Source of the DNA: Photobacterium sp. GJ3
Lineage (GTDB): Bacteria > Pseudomonadota > Gammaproteobacteria > Enterobacterales > Vibrionaceae
NCBI RefSeq assembly: GCF_018199995.1
Contig: NZ_CP073578.1
Location: 1-64,000, forward strand
Direction: 5' to 3'
DNA length: 64,000 bases
A model generated the notes under the pieces. That model did not search any database, was not told the DNA's origin, and saw nothing but the letters and a program-made list of their open reading frames with translations. Of this stretch, positions 34,642 to 44,784 are shown in pieces (position 1 is the first letter of the stretch; the number at the start of each line of letters is the position of its first letter). The position numbers were made by a program, and so were the translations under genes.

Positions 34642-35172
34642 TTAAAACGGGCTGTCTTTATTGAGTGCAGTCGCAATCCCTGAAATGGCCAAAGCCAGGG
34701 TGGATTTCACAATCTGCTCTTGCCGGGCCATTTGCATCTGATAGAAGCTGAGGTCGACATCGTCGGAGATGGGCGGCATGTCCAGCTGAGCAACCCCCAT
34801 GACGTTGGCCTGATGCAGTGCTTTGATTTCCTGTGTGATTTTCGGATCAGTGAAGCTGTATTCCGCTCCGTCTCGGTTGAGCATATCTCTGATCTTCAGG
34901 CAGCGTTCGATATCCTGATACAGCGGTTGTGCGATCACTCCCAGTCCGTACAGCAGTTTCATGCGGACGGTGAGTTCACCCAGTGGCCCGGAGTCATGGA
35001 GCAGGGGCTCTACGACGGATTTCACAGCGAAGTCATCTTTACGGAAAATACGTTGGATCAGTGCATCTACGGCTTCCTCCAGAATATCCACAGTGGTGAT
35101 AAAAAAACCTCGGACTGTGGTGGCCTCGTTGAGGCGCTCAATCATGTCTGCTTCGTGTTCACAGGGTGCCAT
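34642..35172 (-). CDS. mtlR: Mannitol operon repressor MtlR
   Basis: 176 aa from MAPCEHEADMIERLNEA; a longer reading to 35247 overlaps mtlD and is not needed. The MtlR family features are LNEATTVRGFFITTVDILEEAV and FSDRI-like IQRIFRKDDF near the N-terminus, and TVRMKLLYGLGVI in the middle. MtlR is an all-helical regulator without a helix-turn-helix, which lowers mtl expression. The order mtlA-mtlD-mtlR matches E. coli and vibrios. AAGAGA 12 nt upstream is a weak ribosome site. Confidence 0.92.
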   Translation of the reverse strand: MAPCEHEADMIERLNEATTVRGFFITTVDILEEAVDALIQRIFRKDDFAVKSVVEPLLHDSGPLGELTVRMKLLYGLGVIAQPLYQDIERCLKIRDMLNRDGAEYSFTDPKITQEIKALHQANVMGVAQLDMPPISDDVDLSFYQMQMARQEQIVKSTLALAISGIATALNKDSPF

Positions 35173-35225
35173 AGATGATATTTCTCTTGGTTGTAGTAAC
35201 GGGGAGCGGACTCCCCGTACTGAAT

Positions 35226-36374
35226 TCAGGACAACGCCTGATAACACTGTTCAATGCGACGGGCGACATCGCCATCGGCATCTAGCCCAGTGTACTGCGC
35301 CAGTGTCTGGCGGACGCCTTTCTCTTTTAACGAGGTCTGTAACGCAACGGCTTGCGGGTCGCTGTTGTTGATGTACAACAGAGCGGCAGCAATGCCGGTG
35401 ATCAGCGTCTGATTTGGCGTGTTGTACTCCAGAGTGCCCAGCAAGGGTTTGATGAGTCGATCATTCGGGCCCAGCTTTCGGATCGGCTGGCGACCGACCC
35501 GGTCAATTTCATCCCGAAGGAATGGATTGGCAAACCGGGACAGGATTTTCTCGATATAGGCATCGTGCTGTGCCCGATCAAACCCGTACCGGCGGATCAG
35601 CACTTCGCCACTTTCACGCATGGCATTGCTGACCTGAGTCCGGATGTCCGGATCTTCAATCGCATCCCGGATGGTCTCATAACCCTGCAGCGCCCCCAGA
35701 TAGGCCGCTATGATATGGCCTGTGTTGAGTGTAAACAACTTCCGCTCGACGAATGCCATCAGATCGTTGGTGGTTTCCATGCCAGCGATGGCAGGAATCT
35801 CGCCTTTGAACTGCTGCTGGTCGACAATCCACTCGCTGAAACTTTCCACTGTGACTTCCAGTGGATCATCATTGGCCGCTTCGGCTGGTGGGACGATCCG
35901 GTCGACTGCTGAGTCCACAAACCCGACATAAGCTTCCGCCATTGCCTGATGGGACAGACTCAGATAACGATAGACTTCCTCTTTTAGATGCGACGTGCCG
36001 CGCACCATGTTTTCACACGCGATGATATTCAGTGGGTTGAGATTGCCGGATTCAAAGCGTTTTGTCAGCCCATCGGCAATCGTCTTGGCGATTTTATCCA
36101 GCACCGCCGGGCCAACGGCCGTGGTGATTAAATCGGTGTGCGCGATCTGTTCGATGACATCCGGTCCCGCTGCGTTGACGGCGGTGATGTGGCTGACCGT
36201 GTCCAGGTGGCAGTCGTTGCCAACAACTTTCACCTTGTACGATTGCGCGTGACTGAGCTGGTCGATGAGTGGCTCGTTCACATCGGCAAAGGTCACATTG
36301 ACCTGCGCATCTGCCAGTACTTTTCCAATAAAACCCCGGCCGATATTTCCGGCACCAAAATGAATTGCTTTCAT
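35226..36374 (-). CDS. mtlD: Mannitol-1-phosphate 5-dehydrogenase
   Basis: 382 aa, identical in length to E. coli MtlD, starting [17 protein letters not shown], the NAD-binding Rossmann motif. AAGGTAG lies upstream; an ATG six codons earlier is less likely. The long-chain dehydrogenase signature [16 protein letters not shown] holds the catalytic Lys and neighbouring Asn and His. It oxidises mannitol-1-phosphate, the product of the MtlA phosphotransferase, to fructose-6-phosphate. It lies 56 bp downstream of mtlA in the same operon. Confidence 0.96.
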   Translation of the reverse strand: MKAIHFGAGNIGRGFIGKVLADAQVNVTFADVNEPLIDQLSHAQSYKVKVVGNDCHLDTVSHITAVNAAGPDVIEQIAHTDLITTAVGPAVLDKIAKTIADGLTKRFESGNLNPLNIIACENMVRGTSHLKEEVYRYLSLSHQAMAEAYVGFVDSAVDRIVPPAEAANDDPLEVTVESFSEWIVDQQQFKGEIPAIAGMETTNDLMAFVERKLFTLNTGHIIAAYLGALQGYETIRDAIEDPDIRTQVSNAMRESGEVLIRRYGFDRAQHDAYIEKILSRFANPFLRDEIDRVGRQPIRKLGPNDRLIKPLLGTLEYNTPNQTLITGIAAALLYINNSDPQAVALQTSLKEKGVRQTLAQYTGLDADGDVARRIEQCYQALS

Positions 36375-36430
36375 AATCATATCTACCTTCAATCAAGAGG
36401 CTGGTGGGCTAGCCTCTGAACACACTGGCG

Positions 36431-38385
36431 TTAAGCCGCTTCTTCCGTTGCAAGAATGCTCAGGACTTCCTGGACATCTGTCGTCCGTTTGAGGCGCTCA
36501 ATGGCCTCTGGATCATCCAGTGCGTTGGTGATGGTGGTAATGACTTGAATATGCTCGTCATTTCTTGCGGCGATGCCGATCACCAGATGCGCAATGTCAT
36601 CTGCATCATCGGTGAATAGGACGCCGTCCGGGTACTGACATATAACGATCCCGGTTTGAATGACACGGTCTTTGGCTTCGACCGTCCCGTGTGGCACGGC
36701 GATGGATTCGCCCAGATAGGTCGGGACCAGCGCTTCACGGTCAAACATGGCCTTGACGTATTCCGGCTCTGCGTAGCCCAGTTTCACCAGTTGTTCACCG
36801 GCAAAACGAATGGCTTCTTCTTTGCTTGCCGCTTTCAGGCCTAAATGAATATTGCTGGCCTGAATCTGGAACACAGAGGGTTGCTGTGGTTCGAGTGAGT
36901 CATCGTTCGCCGCCACGGGCGTCAGTTTCACCAAGGTCGGATCGTTGGCTGCTTCCGGACTGGACGCCGCAATAATCCGGGTGATCAGATCGTTGTAGAC
37001 CTGGCCATCCAGAAAGTTCGTCAGTGAAATATGCTGGGCGTGTGGCGCATGTTTGCGGGCGCGTTCCGTCAGATCTTTGTGTGTGATCACGACATCCACA
37101 TCATTCGGCAGACTGTTGATGGCACTATTGGTCACATCAATATTGAGCTTAGCCTCGTTCACTTTTTTACGCAGCAGTCCGGCGCCCATGGCACTGGAGC
37201 CCATGCCGGCATCGCAGGCCACAATCATTTTGCGAACCTGACTGAGTGACGTACCAGATGCGGTGTGTGCTGTGGTCGTTGCGTTACTTTGTGCCGCTTT
37301 GCCAGACTTCATGGCTTTCATTTTTTCACTGGCCGTTTCCAGTGCAGTGCCGTCGTCTTCATCGGTCACTTTCTGGGTTTTCAGCAGTAACGAGGCAACC
37401 AGGAAGGAGACGGCTGCTGCAGCCACGATGGAGCACAGCACGCCAAACATGGAAGCTTTGGGTGACATCAGCATCACGGCAAAAATCGAACCGGGAGAGG
37501 CCGGAGAAACCAGACCCGCATGAAACATTGTCAGTGTGAACACACCGGTCATCCCGCCAGCGATGGCTGCCAGAATCAGGCGTGGATTCATCAGAATATA
37601 CGGGAAGTAAATCTCGTGGATCCCACCAAAGAAATGAATGATGGCTGCACCCCCGGCGGTTTGTTTCGCCGTACCGCGGCCAAACACCATGTAGGCCAGT
37701 AAAATACCTAGCCCCGGTCCCGGATTGGCTTCAATCAGGAAGAAGATAGACTGGCCGACTTCGTTGGACTGCTGGATCCCCAACGGAGAGAAGATACCGT
37801 GATTAATCGCGTTGTTCAGGAAGAGGATTTTGGCCGGCTCAACGAAAATAGACGTCAGCGGCAGCAAGCCAGCATCGACCAGAAAATTGACCCCCGCAGC
37901 CAGTCCGCCGGACAGCAGTTTCACGAAAGGACCGATCAGGAAAAAGGCGACGATGGCACACAGCATCCCGATGATGCCGGCTGAGAAGTTGTTGACCAGC
38001 ATTTCGAAGCCGCTTTTGATTTTGCCTTCAACGGCCTTATCAAAGTGCTTAATTGCCCAGCCGCCCATCGGGCCGACAATCATGGCCCCATGAACATCGG
38101 AATATCTGTCCCCACGATCACACCCATGGTGGTCACGGCACCGACAACGGCACCCCGGTCGCCCCCAACCAATTTACCGCCGGTATACCCAATCAGCAGC
38201 GGTAGCAGGTAAGTGATCATCGGACCAACCAGCTTGGCGAGCGTTTCGTTAGGCAGCCAGCCGGTTGGAATGAAGAGTGCGGTAATAAACCCCCAAGCGA
38301 TGAATGCGCCAATATTAGGCATCACCATGTTGGAGAGGAAGCGGCCAAAATTCTGTATCTTGACCTTGGTGTCTGGTGATATCAT
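36431..38385 (-). pseudogene. mtlA: PTS mannitol transporter EIICBA, interrupted by a one-base frameshift
   Basis: The parts together encode a full MtlA of about 651 aa: the IIC channel with NNAINHGIFSPLGIQQ and GGIHEIYFPYILMNPR, the IIB domain with the phospho-Cys in VACDAGMGSSAMGAG, and the IIA domain with the phospho-His in IAVPHGTVEAKDR. After codon 101 (ending TDIPMFMGP) the frame stops at TGA (38080-38082), and the remainder resumes one base out of phase from an ATG at 38083 overlapping that stop (ATGA). A single G missing from a GGGG run at 38086-38089 explains it; restoring it gives [14 protein letters not shown]. This may be a real null or phase-variable allele, or a sequencing error. 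Otherwise no decay is seen. Confidence 0.9.
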
Positions 38386-38588
38386 AACCTTTCCCCGTTT
38401 GATGTTCTGTTTACAGTTCTGAGTGTGGATAACGGTTCGCCAAAACCGTCGATTGCTTCGTACCCAATCAATCTACCACAGAACGGTCAAACCGAACTGA
38501 TGACGGGGTTTTTGTGATCCCCGCCTCCTCAACCAGCGCTTCCCCTCTAAATTTCGTGACATCACTATCAAAATCTAACTGTAACTTT

Positions 38589-38618
38589 ATTACATTTATC
38601 AGAAGTTAGAATTGTCAA
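38589..38618 (-). promoter_or_regulatory. mtlA promoter
   Basis: On the minus strand TTGACA (38613-38618) and TGTAAT (38589-38594) are 18 bp apart. Transcription from about 38582 would give an mtlA leader of about 195 nt. Confidence 0.65.
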
Positions 38619-38674
38619 ATCAATTTTAGGTGATCTATGTATCATTTACTGACTGTTTGATAATTAATCTTTTA

Positions 38675-38688
38675 GTGATCATTATCAC
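38675..38688. promoter_or_regulatory. CRP-cAMP site upstream of mtlA (proximal)
   Basis: AGTGATCATTATCACG contains GTGA-N6-TCAC, the core of the CRP consensus. Its centre is about 100 bp upstream of the predicted mtlA start of transcription. Confidence 0.75.
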
Positions 38689-38726
38689 GTATTTGGTATT
38701 TGAATGGCGATTGGTCAGTATTGATG

Positions 38727-38740
38727 GTGATCTTGATCAC
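38727..38740. promoter_or_regulatory. CRP-cAMP site upstream of mtlA (distal)
   Basis: GGTGATCTTGATCACT contains GTGA-N6-TCAC and is almost perfectly symmetric. It is centred 52 bp from the proximal site, about five helical turns, so the two would lie on the same face of the DNA. Confidence 0.78.
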
Positions 38741-38951
38741 TGCTTGGTTTTTGTTTGAATCGTGAAATAAATACGCTGTTTCGAGGTTTCGTCACGCTCA
38801 ATTCGATTTGTAGAAAAATTACATTGGAGAGTTGAATTCAGTGTGCGAATGAGTGAGGTCAATTCGAACGGATTCAGGCTGGGGGAACTGCTGGCAGCAG
38901 AATAATGCTGAACTGGCTGAGCGCTGAGGAAGGGCTGCTTGATCCGTTGAT
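38741..38951. other. Remaining mtlA-fis interval without a recognised gene
   Basis: AT-rich near the CRP sites, then mixed sequence. An 18-codon frame starting ATGAGTGAGGTC near 38848 has no convincing ribosome site. I see nothing else. Confidence 0.5.
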
Positions 38952-38995
38952 AAAAATCAGAAAGGGGCTCCTGTGTGAACAGGAACCCCTTTCTC
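38952..38995 (-). terminator. dusB-fis operon terminator
   Basis: On the minus strand AGAAAGGGGTTCCTG pairs with CAGGAGCCCCTTTCT (one mismatch) and is followed by GATTTTTA, 25 bp after the fis stop. Confidence 0.88.
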
Positions 38996-39019
38996 TGAAC
39001 AAAAACAGAAAAGTTCTGC

Positions 39020-39316
39020 TTAGTTCATACCATACTTTTTCAGTTTCTTACGCAGTGTACCGCGGTTGATGCCCATCATGGTTGCTGCGCGGGTCTGGTT
39101 GCCGCGAGTGTATTGCATGATGGTGTCCAGCAGAGGCTGCTCGACTTCTGCCAGTACAAGCTCGTACAGATCATCGACGTCCTGACCGTTCAGCTGGGCG
39201 AGATAGTTCTTTAGCGAGGCTTTGACGGAGTCACGCAGAGGCTTCTGAGTGATTTGGTCCTGAGAAGTGACAGTAGTCACTGTAAGTGCTTCGGAAGTCA
39301 GATTTTGTTCGAACAT
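39020..39316 (-). CDS. fis: DNA-binding protein Fis
   Basis: 98 aa, as in E. coli, from [13 protein letters not shown]; the longer frame to 39472 is inside dusB. The N-terminal beta arms activate Hin-type recombinases. The C-terminal helix-turn-helix reads [25 protein letters not shown], nearly invariant in gammaproteobacteria. Fis is the abundant growth-phase nucleoid protein that activates stable RNA genes such as the rrn and tRNA-tuf operons in this window. It lies 22 bp after dusB and is expressed from the promoter ahead of dusB. Confidence 0.97.
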   Translation of the reverse strand: MFEQNLTSEALTVTTVTSQDQITQKPLRDSVKASLKNYLAQLNGQDVDDLYELVLAEVEQPLLDTIMQYTRGNQTRAATMMGINRGTLRKKLKKYGMN

Positions 39317-39338
39317 ATTCTGTAAGCTCTTCTGGTAT

Positions 39339-40304
39339 TTATGCAACGTTGTCGAAGTAGCCTTGCAGCGCATCGAGCTGCTGTTGGGCATCCTCGAGTG
39401 CGTTGAAGGTCCGGCGGAAATCACCTGCAGAAGCTTGTTCTTTGAGGTACCAAGACACGTGTTTGCGTGCAATGCGTAACCCCTGGTACTCCCCGTAAAA
39501 GGCGTGGAGTGCCTGAACGTGCTCCATCAAAATGCTGCGCACTTCCTCCAGGGAAGGAGCAGGCAAGTGTTCACCGGTTGTTAAATAGTGGTGGATTTCG
39601 CGAAAAATCCACGGCCGTCCCTGCGCTGGGCGGCCAATCATCAAGGCATCAGCCCCGGTATACTCCAGGACGAAGCGTGCTTTTTCCGGCGAGTCGATAT
39701 CACCGTTCGCAATCACAGGAATCGATACCGCCTGCTTTGCTGCCTTGATGTAATCGTATTCCGCTTCCCCTTTGTACATACAGGCTTTGGTTCTGCCATG
39801 CAGTGCCAGTGCCTGAATGCCGCAATGTTCAGCGAGCTGTGCGATTTCGACACAGTTTCGGTTCTCTGTATCCCAGCCGGTCCGTGTTTTGAGCGTCACA
39901 GGGACGTCCACGGCGTTGACCACGGCCTTGAGGATATCCTCAATCAGGTCCGGGTATTGCAGCAGGGCAGAGCCAGCCAGTCGCTTGTTCACTTTCTTCG
40001 CCGGACAACCCATGTTGATGTCGATGATCTGAGCACCGTGCGCCACACTAAAGCGGGCTGCATCGGCCATCTGCTGGGGATCAGCCCCGGCAATCTGAAC
40101 CGAACGGAGACCGGATTCACCTTCATGAACCATACGGTTGAGCGACTTGGTCGTGTTCCAAACGTCTGGATTGGCAGACATCATTTCGCTGACAGCCATC
40201 CCTGCACCATGGCGCAGGCATAACTCCCGAAACGGACGATCGGTCACCCCTGCCATTGGGGCAACAATTAACGGGTTGTCTAATTGATAAGGACCGATCT
40301 TCAA
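39339..40304 (-). CDS. dusB: tRNA-dihydrouridine synthase B
   Basis: 321 aa (E. coli 321). An FMN-dependent TIM barrel that reduces uridine 17 of t[25 protein letters not shown] starts the barrel, and the catalytic Cys is in [14 protein letters not shown] near residue 100. [11 protein letters not shown] lies in the C-terminal half before the helical tRNA-binding domain. It is the first gene of the dusB-fis operon, and the strong growth-regulated promoter lies 34-62 bp upstream. Confidence 0.96.
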   Translation of the reverse strand: MKIGPYQLDNPLIVAPMAGVTDRPFRELCLRHGAGMAVSEMMSANPDVWNTTKSLNRMVHEGESGLRSVQIAGADPQQMADAARFSVAHGAQIIDINMGCPAKKVNKRLAGSALLQYPDLIEDILKAVVNAVDVPVTLKTRTGWDTENRNCVEIAQLAEHCGIQALALHGRTKACMYKGEAEYDYIKAAKQAVSIPVIANGDIDSPEKARFVLEYTGADALMIGRPAQGRPWIFREIHHYLTTGEHLPAPSLEEVRSILMEHVQALHAFYGEYQGLRIARKHVSWYLKEQASAGDFRRTFNALEDAQQQLDALQGYFDNVA

Positions 40305-40337
40305 CGTCTGTTCCTGACTATGCCAGTAAGGGCGCGC

Positions 40338-40366
40338 ATTTTACGCATTTTTTGTGGTGCTGAAAA
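40338..40366 (-). promoter_or_regulatory. dusB-fis promoter
   Basis: On the minus strand TTTTCA and TAAAAT are 17 bp apart, followed by the GC-rich discriminator GCGCGCCC. That discriminator is typical of fis promoters under stringent and growth-rate control. A perfect 14-bp palindrome GGACAAATTTGTCC lies about 80 bp upstream at 40443-40456. Confidence 0.7.
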
Positions 40367-40458
40367 GGCCAATATTTGAGCATCCCTGAATTGCAGGGGA
40401 AAAGACCATGGAATTCAGTCAATTGCTCAGAAATTGGTCAGTGGACAAATTTGTCCGA

Positions 40459-41343
40459 TCAGGCTTTTTGGCCTGAAATCCGGCACCATTCCTCGCGGGC
40501 TGCGATGGGATCTAAACGCAGTTCATCACGGTAATGACTGGCTACATCTTCAGCCTGAGATTCCAGAACACCGGAAATGGCAAGCAGACCTTCGTCTTTC
40601 ACCAGACTTTTGATCACCGGCGATAACTCCCGCAGCGGACCTGCCAGAATGTTGGCAACCACCACGTCAGCCTGCAGGTTTTCAGGTTGATCCTGAGGCA
40701 GGTAGAGTTCCAGATGATCGGCCACGCCATTGCGTTTAGCGTTATCGCGCGAAGCCAGAATGGCTTGTGGGTCGATATCGATCCCGATCACTTTGGCTGC
40801 GCCCAGTTTCAGCGCAGCGATCGCCAGGATGCCGGAGCCACAGCCGAAATCAATCACGGTTTTGCCAGTCAGATCCTGACCGTCCAGCCACTCCAGACAC
40901 AGCGAAGTGGTCGGGTGGGTGCCCGTTCCGAAGGCCAGACCCGGATCCAGCAGTACGTTGACTGCGCCCGGTTCTGGTGCTTCACGCCAGCTCGGACAAA
41001 TCCACAGGCGGCGACCGAACTTCATCGGGTGGAAGTTATCCATCCACTCGCGTTCCCAGTCTTTGTCTTCCAGTTGCTCAACCTTGTAAGCGAAATCGTC
41101 TGCCAGCAGCGGACTGGATTTCAGCAGGCTGAGGACCATGTCCATGTCGCTTTCTGCATCGTACAGGCCCACCACATCGGTATCGCCCCACAGGCGGGTT
41201 TCGCCCGGCAGTGGTTCAAAAACAGGGGTGTCCTGTGCATCGAGAAAGGTGACCGACAGCGCGCCGGTTTCATCCATCAGCAAGTCGCCAATGGCTTCTG
41301 CATTGGCGGCAGTGGCATTCAGTTTCAGTTGAATCCAAGGCAT
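40459..41343 (-). CDS. prmA: Ribosomal protein L11 methyltransferase
   Basis: 294 aa (E. coli 293) from [19 protein letters not shown], which matches the family start; six extra codons upstream are unlikely. The N-terminal substrate-binding domain contains [15 protein letters not shown]. The SAM-binding motif [18 protein letters not shown] and the NPPF-like [13 protein letters not shown] motif complete a class I methyltransferase. It trimethylates L11, encoded at 11370-11798. It lies between panF and dusB, in E. coli order. Confidence 0.95.
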   Translation of the reverse strand: MPWIQLKLNATAANAEAIGDLLMDETGALSVTFLDAQDTPVFEPLPGETRLWGDTDVVGLYDAESDMDMVLSLLKSSPLLADDFAYKVEQLEDKDWEREWMDNFHPMKFGRRLWICPSWREAPEPGAVNVLLDPGLAFGTGTHPTTSLCLEWLDGQDLTGKTVIDFGCGSGILAIAALKLGAAKVIGIDIDPQAILASRDNAKRNGVADHLELYLPQDQPENLQADVVVANILAGPLRELSPVIKSLVKDEGLLAISGVLESQAEDVASHYRDELRLDPIAAREEWCRISGQKA

Positions 41344-41455
41344 GAGTAAATTCGCTTTCAAAGGGACTTTGGCATAAGGCCGCGGAGTTTAGCACGAAAA
41401 GTAGTCAGCTCGCATCTGCTTCCTGTCGCGTACAGCAGGAGATCCTGACGCCAGC

Positions 41456-41482
41456 ATGAAAAATAGCACCCGAAGGTGCTAT
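41456..41482 (-). terminator. panF intrinsic terminator
   Basis: AATAGCACC/GGTGCTATT forms a 9-bp stem with a 4-nt loop and, on the minus strand, ends in TTTTTC, right after the panF stop. Confidence 0.87.
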
Positions 41483-41486
41483 TGGA

Positions 41487-42962
41487 TCAGTGTGTTGTGA
41501 TTTCTGTCTGGGCTTGCTCTGCAGGGGCCTGTTTGGGCCACAGGTAGCTGCCGGCAATGAAGCTGATCAGCCCGACCAGTAGGGTCGGTACGATGGCATG
41601 CACGCCCCCCAGGTCCGGTTTGAGCAACAGCAGCGCAATGTAGCAGCCCAGCCCGCTCAGCATCGATGCAAATGCCCCGGCAGCAGAGGCTTTTTGCCAG
41701 TAGAGCCCCAGCACCAGCGGCCACAGGAAAACTGCCTGCATCCCGCCAAAGGCCAGCAGGTTCAGCCAGATGATCATGTCGGGGGGGTTGGTTGCGGCGA
41801 TGAACACCAGAACCGAAAAAATCCCGGTCACCCACAACGACAGTTTGGGTAAGCGGCTTTCGATTTCTGGGGCTTTGGCTGCCTTGGGGCTGAGGTAATT
41901 CAGGTAGAGATCTTTCAGCAAAGTGGCAGAGGCCTGAATCAGCTGGGAATCAATGGTCGACATGATGGCCGCCATTGGACCGGCAAGGAAAATCCCGGCC
42001 ACCACTGGCGGCAGAACGGTCATCATCAGGGTCGGCATGATCTGATCCGGGGTGGCAATATCCGGAACAATCGCCCGGCCCAGTGCGCCGGCCAAATGCA
42101 TACCCAGCATCAGAAAGGCTACCATGACAGTGCTGATCACCATGCCCCGGTGCAGGGAGCGGCTGTCTTTGTACGACATACAACGCACTGCGGCATGGGG
42201 CAGACCAATCACGCCGAAACACACCAGGATCCAGAAACTGAGCATAAAGGGCTGCGATAAAAAGTTGTCCGGCCCGTAAGGCGACACCAGTGCCGGATCG
42301 ATCTGATGCAGCGTGGTCACCAGCTCGCCGATGCTACCGCCAGCGTGAATAATGCCGGCCAGTAATGCCAGCGTGCCGATGATCATCATGATGCCCTGCA
42401 GGGTGTCGGTCATGACCACAGCCCGAAATCCGCCAATGGTGGTGTAAAGGCCCACTGTGACGGCAAAGATCATCAGCCCCTGCGCATAAGATAGTCCGGT
42501 GACGGTTTGCAGCAACCGGGCTCCGCCGACAAACTGCACCACCATGGTGCCAAAAAATGCCAGCAGCAATGCCAGCGAGGCGAAGATCACCACGCCCCGG
42601 TGCTGATAGCGGGCATACAGCATGTCATTCAGTGTCAGGGCGTTGTGCTTGCGGGCTTCGATCGCAAACTTTTTCCCCAGCACCCCGAGCGTCAGCCAGG
42701 CGGCAGGCAACTGAATCATTGCCAGTAACACCCAGCCCAGGCCCATTTGATAGGCAGCCCCCGGACCACCAATGAAAGAACTGGCACTGGCATAGGTGGC
42801 CGCCAGTGTCATGGCCAGTACGAAGCCGCCCATACTGCGGTTGCCCAGCAGGTACTCGCTTAAAAAACCACTGCCTTGCTGTGTCCGGCGACGCGTGAAC
42901 AGTGCCAGCGCAAACACGGCAGCGAGATACAGGACGAGGGGGATCAGCAGTTGACTATGCAT
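41487..42962 (-). CDS. panF: Sodium/pantothenate symporter
   Basis: 491 aa from MHSQLLIPLVLYL. GGAGG lies 6 nt before this ATG, and an ATG two codons earlier would place the ribosome site on top of the start. It is a sodium:solute symporter (SLC5/SSS) with about 13 transmembrane helices, the LGNRSMGGFVLAMTLAATY segment and the sodium-site GGPGAAYQMGLGWVLLAM region. It imports pantothenate for CoaA (7289-8227). It overlaps the yhdT end by 8 bp, so the pair is translationally coupled. Confidence 0.95.
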   Translation of the reverse strand: MHSQLLIPLVLYLAAVFALALFTRRRTQQGSGFLSEYLLGNRSMGGFVLAMTLAATYASASSFIGGPGAAYQMGLGWVLLAMIQLPAAWLTLGVLGKKFAIEARKHNALTLNDMLYARYQHRGVVIFASLALLLAFFGTMVVQFVGGARLLQTVTGLSYAQGLMIFAVTVGLYTTIGGFRAVVMTDTLQGIMMIIGTLALLAGIIHAGGSIGELVTTLHQIDPALVSPYGPDNFLSQPFMLSFWILVCFGVIGLPHAAVRCMSYKDSRSLHRGMVISTVMVAFLMLGMHLAGALGRAIVPDIATPDQIMPTLMMTVLPPVVAGIFLAGPMAAIMSTIDSQLIQASATLLKDLYLNYLSPKAAKAPEIESRLPKLSLWVTGIFSVLVFIAATNPPDMIIWLNLLAFGGMQAVFLWPLVLGLYWQKASAAGAFASMLSGLGCYIALLLLKPDLGGVHAIVPTLLVGLISFIAGSYLWPKQAPAEQAQTEITTH

Positions 42963-43236
42963 TGTCATCCTCCGTATCCGCAGACAGCGGCATGTCCTGA
43001 TAAATGAATTTCACCATCAGTGCACACAGCAATGTAAAGAGAGCCGGTCCGACAATGCAGGCGAGCACAAACCACAGCGGCAGGCCCCAGTACAGCTCTG
43101 GCAGGGTGTCCTGAGCAGGCGTAGGGGCAACGTAATAGGCAGTGCAGTACCACCACAGAAAATAGGCGACAGCCAGTCCCAATGCCCACCTGGCTTCTTT
43201 GTGCGCCTGACGGTATCGGGTGGAAAGGGTCTTCAT
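42955..43236 (-). CDS. yhdT: YhdT family inner-membrane protein (DUF997)
   Basis: 93 aa with two transmembrane helices (VAYFLWWYCTAYYV and a longer C-terminal one around LACIVGPALFTLLCALMV). It matches the DUF997/YhdT small protein that always precedes panF and is presumed to assist or belong with the pantothenate symporter. The start is the ATG at 43236, where the product begins MKTLSTRYRQAHKEARWALG. It overlaps panF by 8 bp. Function unproven. Confidence 0.9.
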   Translation of the reverse strand: MKTLSTRYRQAHKEARWALGLAVAYFLWWYCTAYYVAPTPAQDTLPELYWGLPLWFVLACIVGPALFTLLCALMVKFIYQDMPLSADTEDDNA

Positions 43237-43370
43237 ACTGAAATTCCGCTCAGTCGGTGTATCACACAGAACGACGTCGAAATGGTGCCGAAATCGTTCT
43301 AAAACGAAGAAAAAGAAAGGTATTGTGACAAATGACATCCATCTGCACCAGATGCAGATGATAGGACCGG

Positions 43371-43402
43371 AGAAAATAAAAAGGCTGCCGAGCGGCAGCC
43401 TT
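43371..43402 (-). terminator. accBC terminator
   Basis: On the minus strand AAGGCTGCC/GGCAGCCTT with a 4-nt loop is followed by TTTTTATTTT, 28 bp past the accC stop. An 8-bp perfect hairpin CATCTGCA/TGCAGATG lies just beyond at 43340-43360. Confidence 0.92.
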
Positions 43403-43429
43403 GATTCAGTGCTGAAAGTGGGATTGCAA

Positions 43430-44773
43430 TTATTGCAGGCCCAGTTTCTTCTCCAGGTAGTGGATGTTTGCGCCACCGTGCTGGAAGTTCTCGTCTGCCA
43501 TGATGTCTTTCTGCAGCGGAACGTTGGTCTTGATGCCGTCGATGATCATCTCGTTCAGGGCATTGCGCATCCGCGAAATTGCCACGTCACGGTTTTCACC
43601 AAAGGCGATCAGCTTACCGATCATTGAATCGTAGTGCGGCGGAACCGTGTAGCCTGTGTAGATATGGGATTCCCAACGGATACCCATGCCACCTGGCGCG
43701 TGGAAACGCTCGATCTTGCCCGGAGATGGCAGGAAGCGCACTGGATCTTCAGCGTTGATACGACACTCGATGGCATGGCCACGCAGATGAATGTCACTCT
43801 GGCTGAAAGACAGCGGCTGACCGGCTGCAATACGCAGTTGCTCTTTGATCAGGTCAACGCCGGTCACCATTTCAGTCACAGGGTGTTCTACCTGAATCCG
43901 GGTGTTCATCTCAATGAAGTAGAACTCGCCGTTTTCGTACAGGAACTCGAATGTACCTGCACCGCGGTAGCCGATTTCAACACATGCACGGGTACAACGC
44001 TCACCGATGTACTTACGCATTTCTTCAGTGATGCCCGGTGCCGGTGCTTCTTCAACCACTTTCTGGTGACGACGCTGCATTGAACAGTCACGCTCACCCA
44101 GATGGATGGCGCCGCCCTGGCCGTCAGCCAGAACCTGAACTTCGATATGGCGTGGGTTTTCCAGGAATTTCTCCATGTACACCATGTCGTTGCTGAAAGC
44201 CGCTTTGGATTCCGCGCGGGTCATGGCGATGGACTGGATCAGATCCGCTTCTTTGCGAACCACACGCATACCACGGCCGCCGCCGCCACCGGATGCTTTG
44301 ATGATCACCGGATAACCGATGCGTTTCGCGATCGCTTTGTTCTTCGCTTCATCGTTGCCCAGCGGGCCGTCAGAACCTGGAACACAAGGTACGCCTGCTT
44401 TCTTCATGGCGTTGATTGCAGAAACTTTGTCACCCATCAGGCGAATGGTTTCTGCTTTCGGGCCCACGAAGATGAAGCCGGAGCGCTCAACCTGCTCAGC
44501 AAAGTCTGCATTCTCAGACAGGAAGCCGTAGCCTGGGTGAATGGCAACCGCGCCAGTCACTTCAGCCGCACTGATGATGCGCGGAATGTTCAGGTAGCTG
44601 TCGGTGCCTTTTGCCGGACCGATACAGATAGACTCGTCAGCCAGCAGAACGTGTTTCAGATCGCGATCCGCTGTGGAGTGCACAGCGACCGTTTTGATCC
44701 CCAGCTCTTTACAGGCACGCAGGATACGCAGGGCGATTTCGCCGCGGTTTGCTATGACTACTTTATCTAACAT
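43430..44773 (-). CDS. accC: Acetyl-CoA carboxylase, biotin carboxylase subunit
   Basis: 447 aa (E. coli 449). An ATP-grasp enzyme that carboxylates the biotin on AccB with bicarbonate and ATP, the first committed step of fatty acid synthesis. The N-terminal [20 protein letters not shown], the glycine-rich loop [13 protein letters not shown] and the active-site [14 protein letters not shown] are intact. It follows accB by 11 bp. ATG at 44773 with GAGG-like AGGCGC upstream. Confidence 0.97.
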   Translation of the reverse strand: MLDKVVIANRGEIALRILRACKELGIKTVAVHSTADRDLKHVLLADESICIGPAKGTDSYLNIPRIISAAEVTGAVAIHPGYGFLSENADFAEQVERSGFIFVGPKAETIRLMGDKVSAINAMKKAGVPCVPGSDGPLGNDEAKNKAIAKRIGYPVIIKASGGGGGRGMRVVRKEADLIQSIAMTRAESKAAFSNDMVYMEKFLENPRHIEVQVLADGQGGAIHLGERDCSMQRRHQKVVEEAPAPGITEEMRKYIGERCTRACVEIGYRGAGTFEFLYENGEFYFIEMNTRIQVEHPVTEMVTGVDLIKEQLRIAAGQPLSFSQSDIHLRGHAIECRINAEDPVRFLPSPGKIERFHAPGGMGIRWESHIYTGYTVPPHYDSMIGKLIAFGENRDVAISRMRNALNEMIIDGIKTNVPLQKDIMADENFQHGGANIHYLEKKLGLQ

Positions 44774-44784
44774 AAGCGCCTCTG

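Noticed and set aside
38630..38645. Possible third CRP site GTGATCTATGTATCAT upstream of mtlA
   Set aside because: The two half sites are separated by 8 rather than 6 bases, so it does not fit CRP.
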